From: DATDPM01 sp963841995
GTDB taxonomy: Bacteria > Pseudomonadota > Alphaproteobacteria > DATDPM01
DNA: 64,000 nucleotides
Assembly (NCBI GenBank): GCA_963841995.1
Contig: CAWJEX010000007.1
Span: 124,001 to 188,000, forward strand
Reading direction: 5' to 3'
Shown here: positions 10,178 to 19,462 of the stretch, one piece after another
Layout: each line of letters begins with the position of its first letter
How positions within the stretch are numbered: the first letter of the stretch is position 1
The notes under the pieces: generated by a model
What the model was told of the DNA's origin: nothing
Seen by the model: only the letters and a program-made list of their open reading frames with translations
The model's database searches: none
Translations under genes and position numbers: made by a program

Positions 10178-10751
10178 TTACTGGTGCCAGAATACCTCTA
10201 CTTTTTTCCGGCCGTGGGAAGGCGGCAACGCCTTCGGCCGGCCGAGAATGATCGGTGCAACCGGCGCGTGCTGCGCCGGTATGTCAAGCTCGGCCTTACC
10301 CTCGACGGTTTCCAGCCAAGGCCGGGAAAGACCGATCCAACAAGTGCCAAGTCCAGAGCCAAAAGCAGCGAGCATGAGATTTTGCGCCGCCAGCGCGCAG
10401 TCTTCATTGCCGTGCGCTACTTCGCCGCCTTCGTAAGGGGCGGTGCAGATCACGATCAAGGCGGGAGCACCGTAGAAAATGTCGAATGCTGGGTCCGCGA
10501 GTTGTCCCCGCAAAGTTTCGAGCGGCGAACCCGGCGGGATATTTTTTAAGAGATGGGCCTTGGCTTTTGCCGAGATGCGCAACAACGCCGCGCGATCCTG
10601 CACCACGGCGAAACTCCAGGGCTGAAGAATTCATGGCGCTTGGGGCTTGAATGGCCGCGTCGATCAGCTTCTCGATAACGTCGCGGCCAACCGGCTCACT
10701 CGTGAATTCGCGCACGGCACGGCGACGATAAATCGCGTCGATTAATTCCAT
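10178..10751 (-). pseudogene. Nitroreductase-family protein with one frameshift
   Basis: An FMN-dependent nitroreductase-like protein of about 190 residues read in two frames. The N-terminus MELIDAIYRRRAVREFTSEP carries the RRAVRxF flavin-binding motif. The C-terminal frame has FYGAPALIVIC, ALAAQNLMLAAFGSGLGTCW and IILGRPKALP. Removing one base near 10625 joins them through the family motif NSQPWSFAVVQDR. The lesion lies inside a GAATTCTT stretch (minus strand). If it is an assembly error the gene is intact. The substrate cannot be inferred. Confidence 0.8.
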
Positions 10752-10800
10752 GACATTGCTCCCTCGCTTGCCGGCTGCGTCGACCAGCCTATTCCAAAAA

Positions 10801-10813
10801 GGTGCCAGGCACC
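10801..10813. repeat. 13-bp palindrome GGTGCCAGGCACC (second copy at 6228-6240)
   Basis: A perfect odd-centred palindrome in the upstream region of the broken nitroreductase. The identical 13-mer occurs at 6228-6240 inside the 3' end of the member 2 cysteine-rich gene. It could be a REP-type element or an operator; two copies are too few to decide. Confidence 0.3.
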
Positions 10814-10912
10814 GATACCTTTATGGCGGACTGGCCAAGTAAGCGCTTAAAGGGATCGCGCGCGGCCAAAGGTTAACAGCCGCTATTGAGGATATGTAAC
10901 CATTGGGGGAAC

Positions 10913-11236
10913 ATGAAAAACGTTGATAGCTGGTTTATTGCCGTCGCCATTCTTTACGCACTGCTGGGGACGGTGTTCGGGATTTGGATGGGGATGAATG
11001 AAGCCTTCGATTACGCCGATTTTCACGCTCACGTAAATCTGATCGGCTGGGCTTCGTTCGCGATCTTCGGACTGGTCTACCGCGCTTATCCGAAAATGGC
11101 CGAGTGCCGCTTGGCGGCGCATTTCTGGGTCGCCAATCTTGGGGCCATCGTCTTCATTCCGGGCGTTTATATCGTCATCACCACCAAGAATATGGTCCTC
11201 GTCGCGATCGGCTCGCTCATCGTGACGATAAGATGA
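10913..11236 (+). CDS. Small three-helix membrane protein resembling a cbb3-oxidase subunit I fragment
   Basis: A 107-residue membrane protein with hydrophobic segments at about residues 7-27, 38-58 and 70-105. The FHAHVNLIGWASFAIFGLVY segment resembles the His-containing helix of small CcoN/heme-copper-oxidase-like proteins. It ends abruptly (GSLIVTIR) 29 bases before the TA target of the IS630 element, so the C-terminus may have been altered by the insertion. Haem binding is not established. The start at 10913 follows GGGGGAAC. Confidence 0.55.
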   Translation: MKNVDSWFIAVAILYALLGTVFGIWMGMNEAFDYADFHAHVNLIGWASFAIFGLVYRAYPKMAECRLAAHFWVANLGAIVFIPGVYIVITTKNMVLVAIGSLIVTIR

Positions 11237-11267
11237 TGAAGGACGATAGCAGCAAGTGGAGCTGCTA

Positions 11268-12314
11268 GAGCGGGATGACTTTAGGTCCATTCGTAGCCTG
11301 AGTTTTTGAAGTAGTTTCCGCATTCCTGCGGGGTGAAAGCGCCGAGATGGGTGCCGATGGCCGAACAGATGGCATCGGCCGATCGCGGCGCGGCCTTCCG
11401 CAGCAGGTGTTTGAGCTTGGAGAAGACCTGCTCGATTGGGTTCAGGTCGGGTGAATATTTCGGCAAGAAGAACAGCTTCGCGCCGGCAGCCCGGATCGTT
11501 TGACGAATGATCTTGCCCTTGTGGCTTCCAAGATTGTCCATCTCGACGATGTCGTCGGGGCTCAAAGTTGGCACGAGAACCTTTTCCACATAGGTGTGAA
11601 AGCTTTCGCCATTGATCGGCCCCGCCACCAGCCATGGGGCGTCGATACGATCATGGCGAAGCGCCGCCAGGAACGTCGTGGTCTTCCAGCGGCCGTAGGG
11701 GACCTTGGCCCTGAGCCTTTGGCCGCGCGGAGCCCAGCCCCGCAATGGCGCCATGTTGGTCTTGGTCCACGTCTCGTCGATGAACACGAGGCGTTTGGCG
11801 TCGATCCGCCCGCGATACTTCGTCCACTGCTCACGCCTGCGTGCGACGTCGGGACGGTCCTGTTCGCTGGCGATTGCGGTTTTTTTTAAAGCTCAGCCTC
11901 TCAGCGTGGACGAAGTTCCACACCGTCCGATAGTCAACTTTGAGACCGCGCAAGGCCAGCTCGGCGACAAGCCCAGCGAGCGTAAATGGCTTCTTCGCCC
12001 GCTCCAGAAACCAAGCCCGATGCTCGCCCACAATCTTCTTCGGCCTGTAGCCGCCGATCTTGCCGGGCGCAACGCTGCCGGTTTCCCGTAACCGGCGCAC
12101 CCACGCGATCGCCGTCGCGATCCCCACCTCAAAATGCGCCGCAGCCGCGTGACACGACATCCCGCCCTTCTCAACTGCCGCCACTACGCGCTCGCGCAGA
12201 TCCATCGAATAAGCTTTGGCCATCCATGCCGGCCTCCTTCCCAGCCAGCATGTTGAATTATTTTTACGAGTCGGTGGGAATCCCTAATCGACTCCGGCTA
12301 AAGTCATCCCGCTC
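11268..12314 (-). mobile_element. IS630-family insertion sequence
   Basis: A 1,047-bp element bounded by perfect 17-bp terminal inverted repeats, GAGCGGGATGACTTTAG (11268-11284) and its complement (12298-12314). TA dinucleotides flank it at 11266-11267 and 12315-12316, the duplicated TA target typical of IS630/Tc1-mariner elements. It encodes one transposase in two frames. The perfect termini suggest a relatively recent insertion. Confidence 0.93.
11281..12223 (-). CDS. IS630-family transposase (two overlapping frames joined at an A8 run)
   Basis: The first frame (12223-11831) encodes the N-terminal helix-turn-helix: MAKAYSMDLRERVVAAVEKG and MSCHAAAAHFEVGIATAIAWV. The second frame encodes the DDE catalytic part: FIDETWTKTNMAP, VEMDNLGSHKG and FLPKYSPDLNPIEQVF supply the two Asp and the Glu. 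The frames join at TTTAAAAAAAACCGC (A-run complementary to 11880-11887) and the downstream frame is +1. Slippage on A8 or programmed frameshifting could give the fusion, but a simple indel is also possible. The stop lies within the left inverted repeat. Confidence 0.88.
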
Positions 12315-12466
12315 TAGACGCTCTATCGGACGATCCGACTACGCATCGGCGGCCGCGGGAAACCGCGGCCCTCGTTTTGTGCACTGCATGACGGCAGCCT
12401 TCGGGCGCGGCAAAAAAGGCGGGCTGGGAGGCTGCACAGTATTAAATCGCGGCAGGCAGCCGCCGG

Positions 12467-13073
12467 TCAATTCACGCCGCCGCCTGCGATCCTCTGCTGA
12501 ATCGTTTGCGCCAATTGCGGCGTCGCCTCGCCATCTGCCGGCATGCCGTTCTGCTGCTGAAAGGCGCGAATGGCGCTCTTTGTCTTGGTCCCAACCACAC
12601 CGTTGGCAGGGCCTGGGTCGAAGCCCAACTTACTGAGCCCATTTTGGATGATTTGGATCATTTCGGCATCGGGCCCCTTGGCCGATTGCTGCAGCCCAGC
12701 TGATTCGGGATCGCCGGTGTTCGCCAGCGGCGTATTTGCGGTCGAGGCGGCCGGGTTGGCGGAGGCCGTCGAGGACTGCGCCGCAGTCTGGGAGTTCTGC
12801 TGCTGGGGATTCGATTCTCTGCGAGTCCTTGCCTTGTTTCCATGCTGGATCCCCGAGATTGACGTCGCTGTTATCGGTGACCATGCCGGCGACCCCGCCG
12901 ACCGCGGCTCCAAGCAAGGCGCCATTGCCAGCGCCAAATCCGGTGATCGCCCCTACAACGGCGCCGGCACCGGCGCCAATTCCCGCCCCGGTCACCGTGC
13001 GTTCGCCGCGCGTGTCTCCGCAGCCCGAGAGCAAAAACATGACCGCAGGCAGAAGACAGAGATAACGACGCAT
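12467..13073 (-). pseudogene. Lipoprotein with glycine zipper and peptidoglycan-binding domain, one frameshift
   Basis: From the ATG at 13073 the product has a signal peptide with lipobox LLSGC (Cys18), then a glycine zipper (AGIGAGAGAVVGAITGFGAG). After the frameshift near 12832-12833 (one extra C in the CC pair) the frame gives a Gln/Ser/Ala-rich linker and a PG_binding_1 domain (QNGLSKLGFDPGPANGVVG, TKSAIRAFQQQNGMPADG). The corrected protein is about 200 residues and would anchor the outer membrane to peptidoglycan. The single +1 insertion may be an assembly error. Confidence 0.78.
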
Positions 13074-13235
13074 GTCGCCCTCCATTTGTTGCCAGATCTC
13101 CAAATCTATAAGGCACAATCATCCAACCCACAAGATCTAGGTAAGGAATTCGCTGCGCGGCCGTAATTCTTCGGCCGGACCATGACTGGGATCATTGGAC
13201 TTCGCGTGGAGCTTGCAGGCCGCTGGGCGCTGTGC

Positions 13236-13538
13236 TTAAAGGCCGCTCGGCGCTGCGCCGGGCCAGTCGCTGAAAGGGAAGGGTTTATCCTCGGTGCCAA
13301 AGCTCAGGAATTTGGCGATCTGATAAACGAAGCGGCTTAATCCGTTACCGAAAGACTCAAGCTGAGGATTTTGTTTTCCCGTGATTATCACGAAGAGGAA
13401 CTGAAACACCGCCAGCGCGGCGACAAGCCAGGCCGCGACATTGCCGATGATCATGAACAAAATCATGAATAGGCCACGTATCCAGACCGCTTGGCGCGCA
13501 TCGACCACCTCGGCTCCGGTATTTTCTTCTTCGCTCAT
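13236..13538 (-). CDS. DUF4389-family small membrane protein
   Basis: About 100 residues. An acidic N-terminus (MSEEENTGAEVV) is followed by two hydrophobic segments (LFMILFMIIGNVAAWLVAAL and FQFLFVIITG), then a C-terminal amphipathic part FGNGLSRFVYQIAKFLSFGT ending with PFPFSDWP. This arrangement matches DUF4389 proteins, which have no established function. The start MSEEE at 13538 was chosen over an in-frame ATG 16 codons upstream because the acidic N-terminus is usual in this family. Confidence 0.75.
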   Translation of the reverse strand: MSEEENTGAEVVDARQAVWIRGLFMILFMIIGNVAAWLVAALAVFQFLFVIITGKQNPQLESFGNGLSRFVYQIAKFLSFGTEDKPFPFSDWPGAAPSGL

Positions 13539-13760
13539 TTGGCCCCCTTGCATGTGGTAACGCGGGCGAAATCTCAACGCCACCAAGTCCGCGCGGGATC
13601 GATCTTAGCAAATTCCGTCGGCTGCGCCGAGATTGCGCACCGCGGTGGCGCATCGACCGAATCGGAAACACGCGATGCGTTGGAATTCTTTTCTCAGAAA
13701 AATGAGGAATGGCTGAGATTTAGAACCAGGTCCTCAAAGGCGAGGGGGAACGGGTGCCCG

Positions 13761-15590
13761 CTAATTCGATCCCGGCTGGGCCGCCGCCGGTGCTTGGCGC
13801 ACGGAATTCACCCGGCTCTGATACTCGATGCCGTTATCGGAAATAGGATCGTCCGGGTTTGTGCTGGGTGGCGCCATGGTGGCGGACCCCGCTGCGGGCG
13901 CGATTTGGGAAACGGCTGCGCCGCCTGCCGAGGAGCCGGTATCGGCGCTCGCCGTTGCTGTCGCCGGCGGAGGCTTGAAAAAATAATTCCATATCTGGTC
14001 GAAGAACGAGGTGACCGGCTTCCATTTGTCGGCCGCGCCCGCATCGGAATTCGTGGATACCTGTTGGACGTACCAGGCTCCGGGCCCGGCCGTATCGGAA
14101 TCCTGTTTGAAGGCCGCGCGCGATCCGGCGTTACCGCCATCCGGCTCTCCCGTCACCATCGCTGTCTGCTGGCTTTTCGGCTCAGTTTGCGGAGTCGACG
14201 CCTGAATCGGGGCGGCAGCAACTTTCGGTGCCGGGTCGGAATCATTCGGGTTGGAACTCGCGGACACCGCGGCAGGCGGGTGGGTCGGCTTTTCGGCTGC
14301 CTGGAATTCGGTTGCCTGTTTCTGGACGGTCGCGGCAGATGCGGCGATGTGGGCGGAGGATGTCGGAAGCTTTGTTTGGCCCGAATTCGGTTGAACGGAT
14401 TCGGTCTGGGTTTGCACCACGGTGCCTAGCTGGGCAACCGTCGGGGCCTCGGGCGCCGCGCTGGACTCCGGTGACGAAGTGACAACCCTCATGACCGGCT
14501 TAATCGTAAGTTTGGCGACCGGCTGCACAGCCTCTGCATCGGGCGCATTCGCGGTGAGTCGCGTGCCCGATCCTGAGCGCGCAGGCGTCGCCTCGCCAGC
14601 CGCCTTATTTGGGACGCCAAGGTCCGGCGGCGCGGCGGGATTGTCGGCCGCCTGTGGGTTTACCGGGGCATCAACGCTGCTCCCGCCGCCGGCTTTGGGC
14701 TGGATCGATGCCGGCGCGCTCATATCGGGCTGACTGGCCGCGGATGGCGGCGGGACCGGCACATGGACGCCGAGAATGGCGGATAGCAGGGCCGCATCGT
14801 CGGCGGCCCGCAGGATTCCATAATAGGCGAGGTTGTCTTGCACCGTTTTGTCGTCGAGATCGATGCGGGCGATGCGTTGGGCTTCGGCGTCGCGCCCGGC
14901 CAGACCGTAAGCAAGCGCCAAATTGAGGCGCTGGCGGGCGGTGGCGCCAGGTTGTTCCGCGGCGGTGACGAGCGTCACCATGGCCGCGTCATAATCCCGG
15001 GTCAAGAGTTGCGACAGGCCAAGATTATTGAGGAGTGTCAGATTCTTGGGAAAACCCTTTAAGCCAGCTTCGTAATAGTCTTGAGCCGCCTTGTGCTGGC
15101 CCATATGGTCGCTGGCAACGCCAAGGCCATTATAGCTCCGATAGTCGGGCTCGATGGCCAGCGCTGCCTTGAAATGATCGATCGCCAGGCCCGGCTGGTT
15201 CAAGCCGATAAGGGCCGTGCCCAGGCCGCGCAGCGCCTCGACATTGTTGTGCTCGTATTCGAGGGCGGTTCGAAATGAATCCGCGGCTTCGCTAAACTTG
15301 CCGACATCGTTCAGGGCGTCGCCCAGCTTGACCAGCGGTTCGACCTTAAATGGGTCGAGATTGTGGGCACGGCGGAAGAGAGTGATTGCGGTCACTGGAT
15401 CGCCGGATTGGCGGCTTGCCTCGCCGACGCGAACAAGAGCGGCGACCGACCCGGCCGGTGCGCCCGGGTGATTGGCGACATCCTCCGGATTGGGCCGGAG
15501 CGAGTTGGTGATCGGATCGGTAGCGCAGCCGATAAGCAAAAAAGCGGCCGCGATCAAAGCCAGAAAGGCGAGGCGGTAGGAACCCAACAT
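13761..15590 (-). CDS. TPR-repeat lipoprotein with long proline/alanine-rich tail (TadD-like)
   Basis: A 609-residue lipoprotein precursor with lipobox LIGC (Cys22). Residues about 55-260 contain at least five tetratricopeptide repeats (for example AITLFRRAHNLDPFKVEPLV and AIDHFKAALAIEPDYRSYNG), resembling TadD pilus-assembly lipoproteins. The second half is low complexity, rich in Ala, Pro, Ser, Gln and Thr, with no recognisable domain. No tad/cpa genes are nearby, so a pilus role is only suggested. It is transcribed away from the SET-domain gene, and the region upstream of 15590 has no obvious promoter motif. Confidence 0.75.
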   Translation of the reverse strand: MLGSYRLAFLALIAAAFLLIGCATDPITNSLRPNPEDVANHPGAPAGSVAALVRVGEASRQSGDPVTAITLFRRAHNLDPFKVEPLVKLGDALNDVGKFSEAADSFRTALEYEHNNVEALRGLGTALIGLNQPGLAIDHFKAALAIEPDYRSYNGLGVASDHMGQHKAAQDYYEAGLKGFPKNLTLLNNLGLSQLLTRDYDAAMVTLVTAAEQPGATARQRLNLALAYGLAGRDAEAQRIARIDLDDKTVQDNLAYYGILRAADDAALLSAILGVHVPVPPPSAASQPDMSAPASIQPKAGGGSSVDAPVNPQAADNPAAPPDLGVPNKAAGEATPARSGSGTRLTANAPDAEAVQPVAKLTIKPVMRVVTSSPESSAAPEAPTVAQLGTVVQTQTESVQPNSGQTKLPTSSAHIAASAATVQKQATEFQAAEKPTHPPAAVSASSNPNDSDPAPKVAAAPIQASTPQTEPKSQQTAMVTGEPDGGNAGSRAAFKQDSDTAGPGAWYVQQVSTNSDAGAADKWKPVTSFFDQIWNYFFKPPPATATASADTGSSAGGAAVSQIAPAAGSATMAPPSTNPDDPISDNGIEYQSRVNSVRQAPAAAQPGSN

Positions 15591-15791
15591 CGTGCGCGCT
15601 ACTCCGGTTATCTTCCGGTTTAAGCACACCGTTTTAGGGTCGCATGGTTAACTCAAGGTTAAGTGGGAATATGTTCGTAAAAATGACACAACATGCTCCT
15701 TCAATTGGCACTGGGATTCCCGCAGGCGCTTCAGCAGAAGTACATTTTGAGGGTAAGGAAACAGGCCAAGCCGCCCACTAATGGATTGCCG

Positions 15792-16217
15792 CTAAAGGAC
15801 GCATTTCGGCTCTTCGCACCAGCACGGGATACCCTGTGGCACGAGATCGGTTTCCCGGTAATCCCACTTTAGTTCCGTTCCCTTCGGGATCATTTGTTTG
15901 GCGCGAACCACCAATGTGCGCTCGATATAGCAATTGGGCTTGCAGGAATGATTCATGAAATCGACGCCGCCGATATCGTCGGGGGTAATCGGGGACAGGG
16001 CGAAGAATTTCCCGTCGACGACTGCCAAGTGGATCAACATATGCGGATTTTCGCTGCCGTAGTCGACGGTTCCGTCGGGCTTGATATCAAGGGCCACGGC
16101 GCGGCCGTCGAAGATTGCCACCACGGCGTCCTTGGGGATATCGGTGCGGCTGAATACGCCATGTTCCCCGCCCGGCAGCTTCCGGATCTCCACATAATCG
16201 TAATTGGTCCAACTCAT
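15792..16217 (-). CDS. SET-domain protein (lysine methyltransferase-like)
   Basis: A compact 141-residue SET domain. An N-terminal GGEHGVFSRTDIPKDAVV strand region is followed by DFMNHSCKPNCYIER (the NHSxxPN SAM-binding pseudoknot motif), LKWDYR, and a post-SET-like CWCEEPKC cysteine cluster at the C-terminus. SET enzymes transfer a methyl group from SAM to lysine side chains; the bacterial substrate here is unknown. It stands alone, divergent from the PilZ gene across a 375-bp gap. Confidence 0.85.
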   Translation of the reverse strand: MSWTNYDYVEIRKLPGGEHGVFSRTDIPKDAVVAIFDGRAVALDIKPDGTVDYGSENPHMLIHLAVVDGKFFALSPITPDDIGGVDFMNHSCKPNCYIERTLVVRAKQMIPKGTELKWDYRETDLVPQGIPCWCEEPKCVL

Positions 16218-16592
16218 TGCCTCGTCTCCCGCGGCCGCTGCCGGCTGGCGGCGGTGTCCGCGATAATCCGCTGGCCGCCCGTGGCCAGCTGCGCCCAGTT
16301 TCCCGATGTCATGGATAAGTCCCGACCGGGACTACAGCAAGGGTCGTCGCCCACAACTTCTTTGTCGAACTGTGTCGAACCGTTTTTTAGCGAGTTGTTT
16401 TCGCCCGAACCACCATCGGTCAAATCGGCGTCGACCGATCGACCGTCTTTTTCAGTATCGATTAGTTCCAAAATCCAGGCAAGTCCAGGCTGTCTAACCC
16501 GCGACGCGTTCGGCTCGACGGCGGGGGCAGTTTACGGTTACAACCGAACGCAGCTTGTGGTTACAACCGGATACGGGCGCAACGGGGGGAGC
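16218..16592. promoter_or_regulatory. Divergent intergenic region with paired GGTTACAACCG dyads
   Basis: 375 bp between the SET-domain gene and the PilZ gene with no convincing coding sequence. It contains GGTTACAACCG twice (16536-16546 and 16559-16569), 23 bp apart, about two helical turns. The first copy sits in a CGGTT/AACCG dyad. The second ends 23 bp before the PilZ start. These are candidate operator half-sites; the regulator is unknown. Confidence 0.45.
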
Positions 16593-16922
16593 ATGCTGCG
16601 CGGCATGTTGGGGAAGCTGTTCCGGCGCGGGGAAAAACGCCGCGAACGCCGTGAAGATGTGGTGCTTGGCGCCGTCGAAATCGACGGACGCAGCTACCGG
16701 GTCAAAAATTGGAGCTCAACCGGCTTTCTTGCCTCGCCTTGCGATTGTGGCCGCAAAGAAGGTGATAGCGTCCACATCCTGTTCCATGTTCAAGCAGCCG
16801 GCCAGACCCTTCGCTTCGCCTGCAAGGCCATCGTAGTCCGAGTTGGAGGCGGCGAGCTTGCCGGTGTATTCACGATGATGGACCGGGATACCCGCTTGGC
16901 CATCACCAATTATTTCCAATAA
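16593..16922 (+). CDS. PilZ-domain protein
   Basis: A 109-residue single PilZ domain, the cyclic-di-GMP receptor fold. It shows the RRxxR-type N-terminal motif (RRGEKRRERREDV), then VKNWSSTGFL, which corresponds to the D/NxSxxG motif (here NWSSTG). The C-terminal VFTMMDRDTRLAITNYFQ is typical of the family. The start ATG at 16593 is preceded by GGGGGGA. Five bases separate its stop from the asparaginase GTG start, so the two are probably co-transcribed. c-di-GMP binding is plausible because both key motifs remain. Confidence 0.82.
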   Translation: MLRGMLGKLFRRGEKRRERREDVVLGAVEIDGRSYRVKNWSSTGFLASPCDCGRKEGDSVHILFHVQAAGQTLRFACKAIVVRVGGGELAGVFTMMDRDTRLAITNYFQ

Positions 16923-16926
16923 TTTC

Positions 16927-17952
16927 GTGACACTAGACGATGACGCTGCATATCCGGTTTTGGTCGAGGTCAGCCGCGGCGCGATGGTCGAAAGTCGTCA
17001 TCGCGGCGCCGTGGCAGTCGTCGAATCCTCGGGGTCATTGGTGCTCGGCAAAGGCCTGGTCGGCGCGGAAATCTTTCCCCGCTCGGCCATCAAGCCGCTC
17101 CAGACATTGCTCTTGATCGAGAGCGGTGCCGCCGACCGCTTCGGCATCACCCCGGAAGAGATCGCCTTGGCCTGCGCCAGCCACACCGGTGAGCCGAGAC
17201 ATCTCTCGCTCATCGGACGCTGGCTAACGAAAATTGGCTGCACTCCCACCGATCTCGAATGCGGCCCAGAGCCGCCTCGGACCCCGGAAGGGTTGCACGA
17301 CATGCTACGAGAGGGCGGCAAACCGACCCCGCTTCACAATAATTGCTCGGGCAAGCATGCGGGGTTCCTGACCGTCGCCAAGTGTTTCGGTGTGTCGACA
17401 CGCGGATACATTGAATACGACCATCCCGTCCAGCAGTATCTTCGCAAGATTCTCTCCGAAGTATTTGAAACTGACCTCGAAAGAGCCCCGCGTGGCACCG
17501 ATGGCTGCGGCATCCCGGTCTTGGCAGTCCGGCTGGATAGACTGGCGCGTGGAATGGCTAGGCTTGCCGATCCGTCGCTGGAACTCGAAAAGCGCCGGAG
17601 GGCAATGCTGCGAATTCGGCAGGCAATGGCGGCCCACCCTTTCCTGGTCGCCGGGACCGGCCGGTTCGCAACCGCGGTGACCGAAATCATCAAGGATCGC
17701 GCACTCCTGAAGGGCGGAGCGGAGGGCGTTTTTTGCGCGGCATTGCCGCAGCAAAAACTCGGAATCGCGATCAAGATCGAAGATGGCGCGGGCCGCGCCG
17801 CGGAAGTCGCTATGGGCGCCCTGCTGCGGCGGTTCGGCGCGATTGGCGAGGCCGAAGTCGCGTCACTCGCCAATGTATTGGAGCCAAAGGTCGTCAACTG
17901 GGCGGGGGCGGCAGTGGGGCAAATTCGCGCCACCGAAAGCTTGAGACCCTAA
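16927..17952 (+). CDS. L-asparaginase II-type enzyme
   Basis: A 341-residue protein of the AnsA/asparaginase II family found in Rhizobium-like bacteria, hydrolysing L-asparagine to aspartate and ammonia in the cytoplasm. Recognisable blocks are VEVSRGAMVESRHRGAVAVV at the N-terminus, FPRSAIKPLQ, LACASHTGEPRH, HNNCSGKHAGFL and RGTDGCGIPV. The Ser-Lys SxxK-like block and the SGKHAG block are family signatures. The GTG start lies five bases after the PilZ stop. The malonyl-CoA decarboxylase gene follows 24 bases downstream on the same strand. Confidence 0.88.
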   Translation: MTLDDDAAYPVLVEVSRGAMVESRHRGAVAVVESSGSLVLGKGLVGAEIFPRSAIKPLQTLLLIESGAADRFGITPEEIALACASHTGEPRHLSLIGRWLTKIGCTPTDLECGPEPPRTPEGLHDMLREGGKPTPLHNNCSGKHAGFLTVAKCFGVSTRGYIEYDHPVQQYLRKILSEVFETDLERAPRGTDGCGIPVLAVRLDRLARGMARLADPSLELEKRRRAMLRIRQAMAAHPFLVAGTGRFATAVTEIIKDRALLKGGAEGVFCAALPQQKLGIAIKIEDGAGRAAEVAMGALLRRFGAIGEAEVASLANVLEPKVVNWAGAAVGQIRATESLRP

Positions 17953-17976
17953 CCAAGCGACAGAAAACGTCGAGTC

Positions 17977-19440
17977 ATGCAGGATCCCAAAGGCTTGCCA
18001 GGCGAAACCGAACCCGGCAGAGTGCTGTCCATGTCCGATCAGGCGGCAGCTGGATTCTTCGGCCGAACCCGAAGCGCCTTTGTCAATACCTGGCGCGACA
18101 TTTTGGGCGCGGCCAAACACAAGCTTTCGGCCGCAGTCCATCCGGACCTGCCGCCGGATGATCTCGACCGCCTTCGCCTGCAGATCGAGGAGTGTTTGAC
18201 CGCCCGCGGCGGCGAGGTCTCGGCCCGGGCCCGGGCGGCCGATCTTGGCACCACCTATCTTGGTCTGAACGAAGCAGGCCGCATCCGCTTCCTTGGGCTT
18301 CTTGCCCGCGACTACGGCTTCGACCGGCGGATGGTGGAAACGACGATCGCCAATCTGCACAAGGCGCCGGACGCATCCCGCTACGCCGCTGCCGCCGGCG
18401 AATTGCGCCAAGCCTTGATTCCGCCGCGGCTAAGGTTATTGCGCCAATTCAGCACGTTGGGAGAGGGAATTAAATTCCTCTCCGATCTCCGCGCGGATGT
18501 CATGCGTTACGCAAAATCCGATCCGACCCTGGTTTCCCTGGATGCCGAGCTTAGAGATCTTCTGGCCTCCTGGTTCGATATCGGGTTCCTGGATCTGCGG
18601 CGCATCACCTGGGAATTGCCGGCGGCCCTTCTCGAAAAGCTTATCGACTACGAGGCGGTGCATGAGATCCAGTCTTGGGCCGACCTTAAGAATCGGCTCG
18701 ATTCGGACCGACGTTGCTATGCTTTCTTTCATCCCCGGATGCCGAATGAGCCCCTGATCTTTATCGAGGTCGCCCTGGTTTCCGGAATGGCCGACAACGT
18801 CCAGACCTTGCTCGATGAGTTGGCACCGCACCAGGACCCGAAGACCGCCGACAGCGCCATCTTTTATTCGATCTCGAATGCCCAAAAAGGTCTGGCCGGG
18901 GTGAGCTTCGGGGGTTTTCTCATCAAGCGGGTGGTGGACGATCTCGCCCATGATTTTCCGAACCTCAAGACCTTCGCGACCCTGTCACCAATTCCGGGCT
19001 TCAGAGCTTGGCTTGAAGAGCAGATCGGCGTCGACCGGCCGGTATTGGCGATGCCGGAAGCCCATGACATCGCTCACGCCCTTGGCACCGAAAACGCGGA
19101 TACAGCGCTTCTCGACCTGTTACGCCAACCCGGATGGGCCGAGGATCCAGCAAAAGCGGACATCGTACGGCCTGTCCTGCTACGGCTTTGCGCCCGCTAT
19201 CTCCTGACCGAGAAAAGAGGAACCCAGGCTCTCGACCCAGTGGCTCGTTTCCATCTAAGCAATGGTGCGCGGGTGGAGCGGCTCAACTGGCTGGCCGACA
19301 AGTCGCCAAGGGGCCTTCGCCAATCTGCCGGCATCATGGTGAATTACCGGTACAAGCTCGAAGAGATCGAGGCCAATCACGAGGCCTATACCGGCGAAGG
19401 CCGGATCGCCGCGGCGCCTGCCGTCCGCGGTTTGCTCTAA
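17977..19440 (+). CDS. Malonyl-CoA decarboxylase
   Basis: A 487-residue enzyme converting malonyl-CoA to acetyl-CoA and CO2. An N-terminal helical domain of about 190 residues precedes the GNAT-fold catalytic domain, with HPRMPNEPLIFIEVALV, FYSISNAQKGLAGVSFGGFL and FATLSPIPGF. The last contains the catalytic Ser/His region expected of the family. It ends 22 bases from the convergent methyltransferase gene. The facing operon encodes a type III polyketide synthase that would use malonyl-CoA, so the decarboxylase may balance that pool; this is inference. Confidence 0.93.
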   Translation: MQDPKGLPGETEPGRVLSMSDQAAAGFFGRTRSAFVNTWRDILGAAKHKLSAAVHPDLPPDDLDRLRLQIEECLTARGGEVSARARAADLGTTYLGLNEAGRIRFLGLLARDYGFDRRMVETTIANLHKAPDASRYAAAAGELRQALIPPRLRLLRQFSTLGEGIKFLSDLRADVMRYAKSDPTLVSLDAELRDLLASWFDIGFLDLRRITWELPAALLEKLIDYEAVHEIQSWADLKNRLDSDRRCYAFFHPRMPNEPLIFIEVALVSGMADNVQTLLDELAPHQDPKTADSAIFYSISNAQKGLAGVSFGGFLIKRVVDDLAHDFPNLKTFATLSPIPGFRAWLEEQIGVDRPVLAMPEAHDIAHALGTENADTALLDLLRQPGWAEDPAKADIVRPVLLRLCARYLLTEKRGTQALDPVARFHLSNGARVERLNWLADKSPRGLRQSAGIMVNYRYKLEEIEANHEAYTGEGRIAAAPAVRGLL

Positions 19441-19462
19441 ACGGATTCCCCGAGTTCGGGTT

